Shown: one piece after another, positions 52,855 through 64,000 of the stretch
Position numbering within the stretch: position 1 is the first letter of the stretch
Layout: each line of letters starts with the position of its first letter
Source of the DNA: Azolla caroliniana
Taxonomy: Eukaryota > Polypodiophyta
Assembly (NCBI GenBank): GCA_043228905.1
Contig: JBHGNT010000022.1
Location: 4,898,001-4,962,000, forward strand
Length of the DNA stretch: 64,000 nucleotides
Direction: 5' to 3'
Made by a program: the position numbers and the translations under genes
The notes under the pieces: model-generated
The model's input: only the letters and a program-made list of their open reading frames with translations
Told to the model about the DNA's origin: nothing
Database searches by the model: none

Positions 52855-54810
52855 ATGGACGAATCGTTTGGCGGCATGTTCAAGCTCACCGGCTCCAACT
52901 ATTCAGTGTGGAAGTCGAAGATGAGGGACATGCTCGTGGTTAAAGACCTCTGGCTGCCGGTTCAGTTTGGGGACAAGAGACCGGACAAAATCGACGCCGC
53001 GATATGGGAGGTGATGCACATGAAGACAACGGCGTACATACGGTGCTTCATCGACATGAGCCTGTACAACAACTTCAATGAAGAGAGCAAGGCTCATGAG
53101 CTCTGGGAGAAGATCGGCATGATGTTCCAGAACAAAAATGCTGTCAATCAGGCGTCGGTATTCCGGAAGCTTGTAAGACTCCGGTACCAAGATGGCTCCA
53201 GCATGGCGGAGCATATGAATGCCTTCCAGGGGCTGATTCACCAGGCAACGTCATTGGAAGTACCTCTTGCCGATGAGGTCCTAGCGCTACTCCTGCTCGG
53301 TTCCCTCCCGGATAGCTGGGAGACGTTAGTTGTTACTTTGGGCAACGCCGGGCCGGAAGGAAAACGGCTATCCCTAGCAAGAGTAAAATCGAGCTTGCTA
53401 GATGAGGAGGCTCGTCGGAAAGACAAAGATACGAGCTCCGACTCCAAAGCGCTCCTTACCGAATCGGAACGCGGAAGACATAGAAACCGTAGTCCCCAGA
53501 ACCGGGAAAAGTCGGGGACACGATCAAAGTCAAGGGGGAGGCCGACTTGCTTCTATTGCGGCAAGCCGGGACACTTCCAAAAGAACTGTCGGCATTTCCG
53601 TAAAGACAAGGAAACCGACGGTACCGATTCGAAGCAAACCCCGAACCGAAACGGTACAGACCGGAACGGTAAAGACCGGAGGGGTCCGGAACGGAAGGGA
53701 ACGACGGCAATTGCGGCAAGTGAAGAGGAGTTGATGCTCATCACCGAGGAGAGTGAGATAAACCATGCCGGCGATGAGATGACCTGGGTGGTAGACTCCG
53801 GAGCGTCGTTCCACCTTACCCCGGACCAGAAATGCTTCTCATCCTACTCAGCCGGTGATCACGGCTGTGTCCGGATGGGGAATGAAGGAACATGCCGAAT
53901 TGTCGGCATAGGAGACGTGTGGCTGACAACACCAACCGGATGCAAGTTGCTGTTGAAAGATGTCCGACACGTTCCGGAAGTACGTCTGAACCTGATATCA
54001 GCCGGTCGGCTGGATGATGAAGGCTACACGGGTAGCATCCGGAACGGTGTCATGAAGTTCAGCAAAGGGAGCCTGATTGTGGCTCGGGCCCGGAAGGTAA
54101 ACACACTGTACCTGATGAATGCCCGGTTATGTCCGGAAGAAGTGATCGTGGCTTCTGACACTGCCGGTGAGCTGTGGCACAAGAGGCTATGTCACATGAG
54201 TGAGAAGGGGATGAAGAGGCTTGGAGACGACAACCTCATTCCAGTGAAGAACGTGCACTTAGAGAAGTGCACTGATTGTCTGGCCGGTAAGCAGAACCGG
54301 ACCTCCTTCCGACCAAGGCCACCGATGAGACGTAATGCACCACTGGAGTTGGTGCATACGGATGTTTGTCAAGTAGACACGAAGTCACATGCCGGAGCGC
54401 AATACTTCGTGACGTTCATAGATGACCACAGCCGGAAGCTGTGGGCCACACCGCTGAAGACGAAGGATCAGGTGTTATCCGTCTTCAAAGAGCTCCACGC
54501 GAGAGTGGAAAGAGAAACCGGCCGGAAGCTGAAGGCAGTTCGAGCAGATAACGGAGGTGAGTACCGGGGGCAGTTCGAGGAGTACTGCCGCTCGAAGGGA
54601 ATCCGGCTCGAATTTACCGTGCCGAAGACGCCGGAACTAAACGGACTGGCCGAGAGGATGAACCGGACCATAATGGAGAGGGTCCGGAGTATGCTAACGC
54701 ATGCAAAACTACCCAAGAAGTTTTGGGCTGAGGCACTGTCGATGGCGACATATGTGATAAACAGATCACCCTCAGTACCCTTGGACGGAGACACGCCACA
54801 GAGAGTTTGA
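52855..54810 (+). pseudogene. Copia-F gag, protease and integrase
   Basis: The ATG at 52855 is the first after the primer site, and the frame is open to 54810 (about 651 codons). Gag is followed by the knuckle CFYCGKPGHFQKNC (53548-53590), the protease site WVVDSGASFHLT (about 53788-53820), then the integrase zinc domain LWHKRLCHMS and CTDCLAGKQN. The core has HTDVC, RADNGGEY and ELNGLAERMN, giving the D-D-E residues. The frame ends just after SPSVPLDGDTPQRV because of a deletion. The missing part is the integrase C-terminus and linker. The left half looks undamaged. Confidence 0.9.
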
Positions 54811-54838
54811 CACCCACAGCCGAAAATGGTTAAGTGCC

Positions 54839-56350
54839 ATGCAGGATGAGATGGATTCCCTGCATGAGAACCATACGTACGAATTGGTGGAGCTGCCGAA
54901 AGGAAAGCGGGCACTCCGAAACAAGTGGGTATTCAAGTTGAAACCGGGAGATGCCGGCAACCCCCCTAGATACAAAGCTAGGATCGTGGTGAAGGGGTTC
55001 CAGCAGAAGAAGGGCATGGACTTCGACGAAATATTTGCCCCGGTAGTAAAGATGACCTCCATCCGGACGGTGCTGAGTATAGCAGCAAGCTTGGATCTCG
55101 AGGTAGAGCAGCTGGACGTGAAGACGGCATTCCTTCACGGCGACCTCGAAGAGGAGATCTACATGAAGCAACCGGAAGGATTTGTGGAGAAAGGGAAGGA
55201 GCACCTGGTATGCCGGTTGAAGAAGAGCCTATACGGACTGAAGCAGGCTCCCCGGCAATGGTATCGGAAGTTTGACTCCTTCATGACCGATCAAGGGTAC
55301 CACAAGACGCAGGCCGATCACTGCGTGTTTGTGAAGAAGTTCGAAGGAGGGGACTTCCTGATACTCCTCCTGTACGTGGATGACATGTTGATCGTCGGAC
55401 GAGACCAAGAAAAAATACGGATGCTGAAGAAGGCTCTCAACCGGACCTTCTCAATGAAGGACTTGGGTCCGGCAAGACAAATGTTGGGGATGCACATCAT
55501 TCGGGACCGGTCAGTGAAGCAATTATGGCTGTCACAGGAGAAGTATGTGACAAAGGTGCTTCACCAGTTCAACATGTCAGATGCAAAACTGGTCGGATCA
55601 ACACTTCCGGCAAACTGCAAGTTGTCTGGCAAGCAAAGCCCGAAGACAAAAGGAGAGAAGGCAGATATGATGAAGATTCCATATGCCTCTGCCGTCGGGA
55701 GCTTGATGTACGCAATGGTTTGTACCCGACCGGACATTGGATACGCAGTCGGAGTGGTGAGCCGGTTTATGAGCAATCCCGGCAAGGAGCATTGGAACGC
55801 GGTCAAGTGGATACTCCGGTATTTGAAGGGCACTTCAAATATGTGTCTCCGATTCGGCTCCGGAAAACCTCAACTGGACGGTTTCACCGATTCGGACATG
55901 TCGGCTGATGTGGATACCAGACGGTCTACATCCGGGTATGTGATGACATATGTAGGGGGAGCTGTTTCGTGGCAGTCAAGGCTGCAGAAGACGGTTGCAT
56001 TGTCAACCACAGAGGCGGAGTACATGGCGGCTGTAGAAGCCGGCAAGGAAATATTATGGATGAAGGACTTCATCGGAGAGCTCGGTATCCGGCAAGAGGA
56101 ATACCGACTCTACTGCGACAGTCAAAGTGCCATCCACCTTGCTAAGAATGCGGCCTACCATTCCCGGACGAAGCATATCCAACGGAGGTATCACTGGATC
56201 CGGGAAAGGGTAGATGACCAGGAGTTCACACTGACGAAGATCCACACGGCCGAGAACGGGTCAGATATGCTGACCAAAGTGCTGACACCCGACAAGCTGG
56301 ACGCATGCCGGAAGAGGATCGGGCTGAAAAGACACCCCATGCCGGAGTGA
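54839..56350 (+). pseudogene. Copia-F reverse transcriptase and RNase H
   Basis: An open frame of 503 codons in a different frame from gag. It covers all of reverse transcriptase, with MQDEMDSLHENHTYELVE, QLDVKTAFLHGDLEEEIYMK, SLYGLKQAPRQWYRK and YVDD at 55372-55383. RNase H has ALSTTEAEYMA, LYCDSQSAIHLAKN and YHSRTKHI. It ends at the TGA before the purine tract. Homology begins slightly upstream (about 54812) at the deletion junction, so the ATG at 54839 is incidental. All core catalytic residues look intact, and without the deletion it would be the end of one polyprotein. Confidence 0.9.
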
Positions 56351-56360
56351 AGGGGGAGTT

Positions 56361-57161
56361 TGTTGGGAAACAGGTCCCTCCGGATGGGAAGGTAGAAGAA
56401 CAGTGCCGACGAACAAACTCGGCCGAGGCCGACAGGCCGAGGCCGAACCGGTATGAACCGGATGGGGAGTACCCGACTGCGGAGAGTCGGATGGTGTAGG
56501 CCCAGTATGAACCGGATGAGGAGTACCCGACTGCGGAGAGTCGGATGGTGTAGGCCCGGTATGAACCGGATGAGGAGTACCCGACTGCGGAGAGTCGGAT
56601 GGTGTAGGCCCGGTATGAACCGGATGAGGAGTACCCGACTGTGGAGAGCCAGATGGGGAGTACCCGACTGTGGAGAGCCGGATGGGGAGTACCCGACTGC
56701 GGAGAGCCGGATGGAGCCCATCGAGGCTACATTTGTAAATAGCCGAAAAGTCATATTAGTATAAATATGACTTAGGGCAAACCTTTTTTGTGTAGTTGTT
56801 GTCATTCTTGTTATCATTCTTTCTTGTTGGTGCAAGAAGAAATCAGAGCGCGTAACTGTACAGAGAGAGGGAGAGAGAGAGAGACGAGGTCGTTGCCTCC
56901 GTTGTAACCGCCGCCTGTGGCGAAGATCTGAGAGCACGAGGTCGTTGCCTCAGTGATCTCACTGTTGTATATTTCTGCATAGTGACAGTTTGCAGCTTGT
57001 GGGCTGCCATGGTTTTTCCCCTATTTTGGGGTTTTCCACGTATACCTCCTGTGCACCATTTCTCCTCTTTTGTGTTGCGTTTCATTACCTGTTTTTCTGT
57101 GTATGTAAAGAATCTCGGTTGTGGCCGAGCGTCGGACATAAGGAACGTCGAGTTCCCAACA
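56361..57161 (+). repeat. Copia-F 3' LTR
   Basis: The same length and minisatellite layout as the 5' LTR, offset by 4337 bp. It ends CCCAACA, followed by the target duplication TGGTG. Confidence 0.95.
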
Positions 57162-57370
57162 TGGTGAAACCATTATATATGACCATCCGGTGCCGACTGC
57201 CAAGTTCGAGTAAATGATGGCCAAAGCTCGTGGTGTTCGCACCTTGATCCTTTGAACTACGTGTGGTGCCTATGTCTAAAGGATCGACATTTACCATTTC
57301 TCGGTTTCTATTCATCTGAAATACTGTACATTGTCGGGATTGGGTTCTCGCATTGCAAAAAAGCAAAACT
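57162..57370 (-). pseudogene. LINE-D endonuclease, right of Copia-F
   Basis: Minus-strand coding sequence with FGHHLLELGSRHRMVIYNG, typical of the AP-endonuclease domain of plant LINEs. It joins 52023 across the Copia-F insertion in a continuous reading (YNGFT then KWPGSKELTCF). Stops are present. Confidence 0.7.
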
Positions 57371-57689
57371 TGATTAAAAAAAGTACTTTGTGCATAGAAT
57401 GTGCTCAGAGAGCAGTTTTGTACAAGCCCTTACACAGACTGGCACAAGTACCATAAGTACTTGGATGTCCGTAAATGAGCCTCTACACTAACTCCAAGGA
57501 ATATGCCTACGTACTAGGCTCAGACCGTAGGCCTCTAAGGGCCTACCGGTTCACACTATTCCGGAGTATGATCCAGTTCTCCGATTTCTGGATACCCATC
57601 CGGCTCCTCGATCCGGATACGATCCGGACACCGGTCCGGCTCTGGCTTATTCAGCCGATCTAGATCCAGTTGAGCTTGTTTGCTCAACA
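57371..57689 (-). repeat. Solo or partial Copia LTR
   Basis: The right end AGTTGAGCTTGTTTGCTCAACA matches the start of the Copia-1, B and D LTRs (minus strand TGTTGAGC). The inside shares the CCGGCTC and GGATCCGG-rich blocks. No primer site or gag follows on either side. Target duplications were not recognised, and the left boundary is approximate. Confidence 0.65.
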
Positions 57690-58640
57690 CATAGTAATCC
57701 AAGGATCATTTAGGAATTAACATACAAAGATTAATAACATTAGTGTATTGTATACACAAACTCATATATCTATTACACTTCATGTACATACAACTTTATA
57801 TAAAATTCATGCCCCTTTTTATAGGTAAGCATGTGACGATACAATGTCAAACCAAATCAAATCGGCACATACTTCTAGGTTTTATCTCTTCATCAAGAGT
57901 CATAGCTATTTGAACCTAATCTAAAATGTCACTTTTAATCATTTAATTACCATAATATATCGGCTTTATTAATAGTTAGCTTCACACCCCTATCCGGTCT
58001 ATTAGAGCTAGCTACTAATGTAAGCATATGATAAGGATAAAATAGATAAATAGATAAGGAGAGAGAGAAAGAAGGGTGCATATCCACCCGACCACCCCCG
58101 AGCAAAGGGATCGAGATGGACTCGAGCCTCGATCGGCATCCCATACCACTGTCATGGCATCGAGTCTTACCTAGTACAAGCGTGCTCGCCATAAGAGTTG
58201 ACCCACCACAAGGATGGAGTCTCAACGTAATCAATAAGGTATCAAATGAGGGCAGCTAGGTCTTATATTTATAGCCAGACCTAAGGCCCCCATGCAAGTT
58301 CACACTTGGCCTAAGGGGTTGTCCCAATCCTAAGGATTAAAAGTAATCATTCCCTTCTTTCAACTCTCATTTAACCCTCACACTTTATCCACCTATATAG
58401 AATACTATGGTAAAACTTACCACGGGATATTATATGGTCATGCCCATAACACGGTCTATCCGATTCGGCTCGTCTGAATCTACTTTGGCTCGAATCGACT
58501 TCGGCTTGAATACTATGGCCGGCTCTTATCTATTTTGGCCTACTCTTGTCAGCTTCCTACTGCTAAAGGTAACAGTTGATAATTACCTAGATGATGAGGC
58601 AATTAAGTTCTCTTTTAAATTTGTTGCGACATAGCAACAT
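57690..58640. other. LTR-like unassigned sequence
   Basis: No gene is seen. On the minus strand there is a TATAAATATAAG motif near 58265 followed by a leader-like stretch and a microsatellite of GATAAATA type (58045-58062). The block 58440-58520 repeats CGGCT and GGCTCG words. This looks like a decayed LTR, but no partner copy is in the window. Confidence 0.35.
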
Positions 58641-59250
58641 GTTGATTTTTGTGTCTTCCTATTGCAGCAAGGACACTTTTTGCATTCGCATTCACAATGC
58701 TCCATCTATTTGAAATTTGGTGCAACATTAAGGATGATGAGGGAGTGCATTGACATTAAAGGCTTGGACATAAGTGCATAGAACCCCATGTTCCACTTTG
58801 TATTAGCCCAAATTCAAAATTTTGACATTCCACATTTCACTCCACATAATAAATTATATTTACCTTTAAGATCCACCCACTAAAGAACAACTAACACAAT
58901 AGCTAATCAGTGATGGCCTTCTTAGCTACAGTTAGCTATAATAGTGTTTCCATTCCCATGCTTTCACCCACATGTTTGTCCCATTTCGTATGATAACTAT
59001 TTTCCTAACTATCCTATCACTAAACTATTAAAATTAGTTTCGAATTTGTTCTTAAGGTTAAGCCTATAATATAAGTACCATAGGTCACACTAAATATGTT
59101 CAGCACTAAGATATTATTCTATTGGTCCAAATAAGAGTTTCTTGATCTATAAACTCTTATTTGGAATGAATTTTTCTTGGACAAGGAAGATTGTCCAACT
59201 TGGAGGTTGAATGAATCAAGTGTTATTTATCCAAATTTGGAAGCTTTAGC
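58641..59250. other. AT-rich spacer, no gene seen
   Basis: Short frames without motifs. A short inverted pair (AAGAGTTTCTTGATC with TATAAACTCTTATTT at 59126-59162) could form a small hairpin. Confidence 0.5.
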
Positions 59251-59950
59251 CTCCATTGTCCAATTATGTGTGGTGAGATTCTTGGTATGAGGGGTGGGTA
59301 TTGCATGTAGATGTGAGAGTGGAGTGCAAAGATTAACTAGGTGATGGCTAGGTAATTATTCATGCCTTCATCCACTATTGCTATAACAAGTGTGTAAAGC
59401 CTAACTTGATCTAAAATGTTATTAAAATTTCCCTAAGTTTGTAAATGGGTTCTCGACTTTAAAGTATTTTGTTATGCCTCTTTTTTATTTTTTTGTGTTG
59501 TTTTGTAATGTCAATCAGTTGCATTGAGTTGTAATTTGGGTACCAACAACATTTTTCAGCCTGAAACATGATCCATCCTTCTAGCCCCTACCCTCCACTG
59601 TCCAATTATTTGTCGTGAGATTCTTGGTTATATGAGGAGTGGGTTTTGCATGTAGTCATGAGGGTGGTTTGCAAAGATTGACTAGGTGATGCTTAGGAAA
59701 TTTGTTCGTGCCTTCATCCACTTATGCCATTAGTAGTGTGTGAAGCCAAACTTTATTGGCATGGTATTAAATTTTCCCTTTGATTATGGAAACATGATCA
59801 TTTTTTAAGTATTTTCTTATGCTTCTTTTTCATTTTTGTGTGTTTCTTTGTATCCCAATAAATGTCCTTGTTGTTTTACAATTTTGAAGCACCAACAATG
59901 TTTTTCACCTTAAAACATGATCACTCTAGCCCTCCCAATAATTGGCTCTT
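59251..59950 (+). repeat. Approximately 341-bp tandem repeat, two copies
   Basis: CTCCATTGTCCAATTATGTG at 59251 recurs as CTCCACTGTCCAATTATTTG at 59592, followed by the same order of blocks (GTGAGATTCTTGG, GCAAAGATT-ACTAGGTGAT, CTTCATCCACT, CAACAATGTTTTTCA-type). A third copy starts near 59930 and fades out. The copies are diverged, so the array is old. Confidence 0.75.
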
Positions 59951-61723
59951 CCTAATCCACCTCTCATTATGTGGAATTTGGCTTAATGCATACATGTCTC
60001 TATTTTCCATGTTTATCTCGACCATTGTATTATCTCATTATTTATTGTTGTTATTGATGGCAAAATGTTCTGACTACAATTTATTCATCAAATGTTTTGA
60101 AGACTTTGATGGAGACAACAATGATATTTCATTAGAATCCTTCCTTTCAAACCATCGTACATCTTTGAGAAATCCTATTGATTATGGAGTGTTCCTCCTT
60201 TTGTGAGCCATCCTCATGTTAAAATTAATTCAAATTAATGAAATTGCAAACAATGCCCATCTCAACATGGATTTTTTTATTGATTCTACGTTTTCGATAG
60301 AAAGAAAGAGAGAGGGGGAGACAAGGTATGGAGTAAAGGGCGGGTGTATCTATTGGGGTTTCTTAAATTAATACATACATTTTATTATCTCACTCCCCTT
60401 TGTGCATAAGTCCAAATTAATAGCATGCGTTCATTTTGCAAGAGAATTGTGTTAAGGGGTTTCAATTATATAATACTACAAATATAAAAGTCAACTTTTC
60501 TAATCTAGCACATTGAAATACACAAACACATCATGGTGATAGACTTTGCAACTACATATACTCTTGATTGAGCCATAAAGCATGTGAATACGGAAGAATA
60601 TTATGTTGTACTTATCTTGAAAACCTTGTTTCTTTTTCTTTTTCTTCGAAGATTTTCCTCATTAGTATTAAGAAAAACATATGAAGGCTACAACTTAAGC
60701 TTATGTGTGCAAAGAAAACCTTGTTTCTTTCTTTTTCTTGAAGTGTGATTGTATTAAAAATAAATAAATATATCGATTGAGTTGTAGTGGTATAGCTATA
60801 CATCACTGATTCATCGATCCATTCATTCACAAAATAATTCGCAACCTAATAGACAACCTAGGCCCGTTCATGGGTAAAGTTGACTTATAAACACTAGTCA
60901 CGATCATGTGATGGATTATGGCAATATTATGTTGTCCTTATCTTAAACACAATGTGTCTGCTTAAAAGAGATTTCATTCATGAAAGTTTCAATATTTTTA
61001 AACAAACTATGAAATCCAATTTATAAACAATTATGTGAATGACACACTTGATTTGGGGTAATGTTATTGGTTGTGTGTTTGTACTCTTTGTTTACATTAT
61101 CTTTGTATGATTTAGTCTAATATATGTAGGGTGAGTTGACGGCTGTATATGGACACACTTTTTCTCTAACTTTAATGAATCAAAGACAACCAAACGAACA
61201 CACTCACGACCACTCATGAGTCATAATATTATAATATTGTACGCATGGCAGTGGAAATTTTGGCTACGACTTTTCGTTTCCTAGCTCTCATTTTTCATAT
61301 GTATTGTGATATCACAACCAATGTTTTAGGGTTGATGTAAATGTTTGAATATAACATTGTGAATGAAAACTCTAGGCTTCAAAAACAAACGAGATGCATT
61401 CCACAATTACTTACGTATTTCATTGACTTATTCACTCGATGACTATTGAAAACATATAATAAGGATTGGATAGAATGATCCTTATAATATTCAAAAGTCA
61501 ACATAGTGCACCAGGCAATTAAGAGAGAAAGAGAACAGAAATGGAAGGGGAAGATCAAGACATGTTGATGATTAAAAACTTAAATTAACGATAAGTGGGT
61601 GCATGTGTGTATATTCATGTTCAGGAGGAGAGGATAATAAGGCAATAGTCCAAGCATCTTCCCCTTTTCAACCTAAAATAGGTTTAGATAAGTAAGAAAT
61701 TCAAATAACATTAATTTAAAGGG

Positions 61724-61754
<31 letters not shown>

Positions 61755-62760
61755 ATAGGAAATGTTCAGAAAAGTAACAAATCTCATAGATACAAAAGTA
61801 TGTAGATACCTACACACTTACAACATTCATGAATATAGATGTCTGTACTACTTTTGATTATGCCCTTGTCCATCTAGACCTTGTGCAATTGTGTGTGAAC
61901 ATCAATAATCTTGGTATAACCGGTATCTCACGTTGCTACTTGATGGCTCATTGATTGTCTATTCCTCTTAGATTAATGGAATTGAAGTCGTTATTCCATA
62001 GTATGGCTTTGGGTTGAATATATTGATCAACTACTTCTCCATTCATACATCAATCATACCCACCTAGTACAAATCTTCTCCAATTTCCGTTACAATCCCA
62101 TATGGTTCTGCCCAGAAGATTCTAAGCTTTCTTTAGAACTCCATAATTACCCATCTATTTGTAAATCTTGCTTCATTGTGCTTTCTGTGTCTATCAACAA
62201 ATGCGTTCCTAGGATTTTAGCAAAATCTCCAAATTGACCAAACTTCTAAGTCACTCATTGCCCAGTTGCAAAAAAATTATTTTACTTTCTCAAACACTAT
62301 ATGAAGAAGTAGTCTATCTATGTATTTTCTTCCAACCCATTAGCCAATAACAAATACTTTACATCAATACTAGCTTTATTTTTTGTGCACCCAAACCACA
62401 AAATTGAAATTGTGGATCCAGCCTATCTGATTCTCTTCTTAGATTCTATTTATTTGATATACATTATCTAATTGTCTAGGTTAGTAGTATAAACCAAAAT
62501 TTCATGAGAATGGCAAAACGTTCCCTCTAGTAAAGTGGAAAATTTAGGCATCTCATTCTCAAAAAATGTCATGATCATCCTAGTTTCATGCACACCAACA
62601 CACAAACGATCCATGTGCTAGTTTTGGGAGCACTATAATTGGCTTCAATGACATAGGATATCCTAGATTTTGTACTAAATGTTATATCAATAAAGCACAA
62701 TGGTTAAATAAGTAATCTCCTAAAACCTTTGGAAATATACAAAGTTGATTGTAGGAAAGC
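59951..62760. other. AT-rich spacer with microsatellites, no gene seen
   Basis: No frame has known motifs. A GT tract lies at 61723-61751 and a GA-rich patch at 60301-60320. A short duplication of CCTTGTTTCTTT occurs at 60624 and 60718. Confidence 0.5.
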
Positions 62761-62763
62761 ATT

Positions 62764-62768
<5 letters not shown>

Positions 62769-62817
<49 letters not shown>
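62769..62817 (+). repeat. CT then AT microsatellite
   Basis: A CT tract is followed directly by an AT tract. The LINE tail at 62818 abuts it, so the microsatellite may mark its insertion site. Confidence 0.8.
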
Positions 62818-62856
62818 GGCCTCTTTATGGACGATAAAAATTCTAATTCTAATTCT
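62818..62856 (+). mobile_element. Extremely 5'-truncated LINE tail
   Basis: Identical over 39 bases to the 3' end of LINE-B (7534-7572): GGCCTCTTTATGGACGATAA followed by AATTCT units. It is only the untranslated tail, consistent with an aborted target-primed insertion. Confidence 0.75.
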
Positions 62857-63400
62857 ATATATGAAAACTTTTATGTTATGAAGAGGAATGTCAAGGCTTC
62901 AAGTTGGTTGGAACGTCCTAATTCGTTGTATGTATGTGCACTAAGATAGGAGCTCATAAATGATAGAATTCGGGAGGATTAAGTATGATGAGTTTGAATC
63001 TAAGGTCTAGATTATGGGGATAGTCTTGCTCCAAATTGTACAAAATATGCTTCATGAGATTATCACACTAAGCTTCCGTTGACTACATTAGACACCATAC
63101 AAAAGCCATAAGCCACAACAAGAATAGTCCTTTCTTCTCTGAGTTAGGAAAATCGCAATGACTTATCTTCGTTCCTTACAATTCACACACGAACACACAA
63201 TCAATAACACATTATACAAACAAATATAATCACTTACTACTCGATGGAAAATTAATAATTTAAAACAATGACTAGCTTAGGGTGACCAATAAAACCATAG
63301 TGCTTATGTGTTTATAGCCCCTTGAAGTCATGGACAAAGCTAGTGCAGCATTTGTTGGTTGAGATATATATTTTAGATGTTTGCATAATAAAGTGCATAC
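62857..63400. other. AT-rich spacer, no gene seen
   Basis: No recognisable coding sequence, RNA gene or repeat end. Confidence 0.5.
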
Positions 63401-63479
63401 AATTTCTCGTTAATAAGTTTGCATTTACAAATTGCAAACCAAAGACTAAAACAAATAGTATTGCCTTGGAAGAAGGTTG

Positions 63480-63850
63480 CAAATGTATTAATTTCTCCCT
63501 TCATTTTGGCCTCATAATTTCAATTCTTACAACCAATGATGAAACTTACAATAGCACAACCGCATTCAACCAGCATGGAGATTGATAACTTCTCCTTAAA
63601 TTTTGGCTTTACAGTTTCATTGTGACAACCAAGGATTTTAAACAATGGCACTGCCTTCTTCATTGTTTGTCCTTAAAGTTCGGCTTTACAAACTCAATTT
63701 TCACAACCCAGGGATAACTCTAAGAGAATGAGCATAGACAATTGCTCCTTTCTTTGAAAAAAGGATTGACAATAATAGCATGAATAAATTGTTTCTCGTT
63801 TTGTGGTTCTACGAATTGAACTTTTCATATTGTCAACCAAAGTATGAAAA
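63480..63850 (+). repeat. Decayed tandem repeat
   Basis: A block of the form TTTTGGCTTTACA-x-TTCA-TT-x-ACAACCAA occurs about four times, near 63503, 63600, 63677 and 63800, at irregular spacing of about 75-125 bp. The copies are strongly diverged, and no coding motif is seen. Confidence 0.5.
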
Positions 63851-64000
63851 CCCAAAAGTTTCCCGTGGTAGACAATGCTAACAAAAAGGGAATTGGCCCT
63901 TGGACAAACTAATGAATTCCTAATTACAAAAGATGATTGTAGTCATTGGATATTGATTAGGAGACCAAAGGGCTAGGATTTACATTAACGTTGCATTGTT

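Larger units (their letters stand above)
52024..57161 (+). mobile_element. Copia-F, young full-length LTR retrotransposon inserted into LINE-D
   Basis: LTRs of 801 bp at 52024-52824 and 56361-57161. The 5-bp target duplication TGGTG is at 52019-52023 and 57162-57166. The tRNA-iMet primer site is at 52827-52838, and the purine tract AAGGGGGAG at about 56350-56358. I count about 9 differences between the LTRs (about 1.1%). Gag, protease, integrase, reverse transcriptase and RNase H are clear, but a deletion joins the end of the integrase core to the start of reverse transcriptase out of frame. It is therefore young but defective. Confidence 0.97.

Overview
This window is nuclear DNA from a land plant. 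The signs are a spliced six-exon host gene with a telo-box upstream, a SAUR-like reading frame, plant-type Copia and chromodomain Gypsy retrotransposons, plant LINEs, primer sites matching plant tRNA-iMet and tRNA-Trp, tRNA-derived SINE-like units and a U6 snRNA-like copy. The repeat mix suggests a non-flowering plant (fern, lycophyte or gymnosperm), but that is a weak inference from impression, not from a search.

Layout. 1-7.7 kb: a decayed LINE (LINE-A) split by a minus-strand Copia element (Copia-1, 418-5904, target duplication CAAAT), then a tRNA-like unit and a Gypsy-M-family LTR that is itself split by a 5'-truncated LINE (LINE-B). 7.7-9.1 kb: a long CT microsatellite, a U6 snRNA-like copy and a small tandem array of SINE-like units. 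9.1-14.3 kb: a second minus-strand Copia element (Copia-E). 14.3-20.6 kb: AT-rich spacer with dispersed repeats and no recognisable gene. 20.6-26.6 kb: the only clearly host-like interval. It holds a six-exon minus-strand gene for a 252-residue putative membrane protein, an inverted partial copy of the 3' end of that gene, and a SAUR-like frame between the inverted arms.

26.9-34.1 kb: four successive Copia 5' ends (D, G, C, B), head to tail and each cut off in or before gag. The last is fused to the 3' half of a chromodomain Gypsy element. 34.1-42.6 kb: a minus-strand LINE (LINE-C) split by a GC-rich, young but broken Gypsy element (Gypsy-A, 34830-41995), whose primer site is an 18-base match to plant tRNA-Trp and whose reverse transcriptase contains an exact 175-bp tandem duplication. 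42.6-46.5 kb: a related, AT-richer Gypsy element (Gypsy-B) with LTRs nested inside its LTR and its gag. 46.5-51.4 kb: a minus-strand chromodomain-type Gypsy (Gypsy-M). 51.4-57.4 kb: LINE-D split by a young Copia element (Copia-F, target duplication TGGTG). 57.4-64 kb: LTR remnants, then AT-rich spacer with an approximately 341-bp tandem repeat, microsatellites, a 39-base LINE tail and a decayed tandem repeat.

No retroelement here appears able to encode a complete set of proteins, although Gypsy-A and Copia-F have LTR pairs only about 1% divergent by hand count. I see no new defence or metabolic system. The most unusual signals are the Copia/chromovirus chimera, the repeated association of Gypsy LTRs with tRNA-like sequences, the U6-SINE array, and the inverted duplication beside the host gene.
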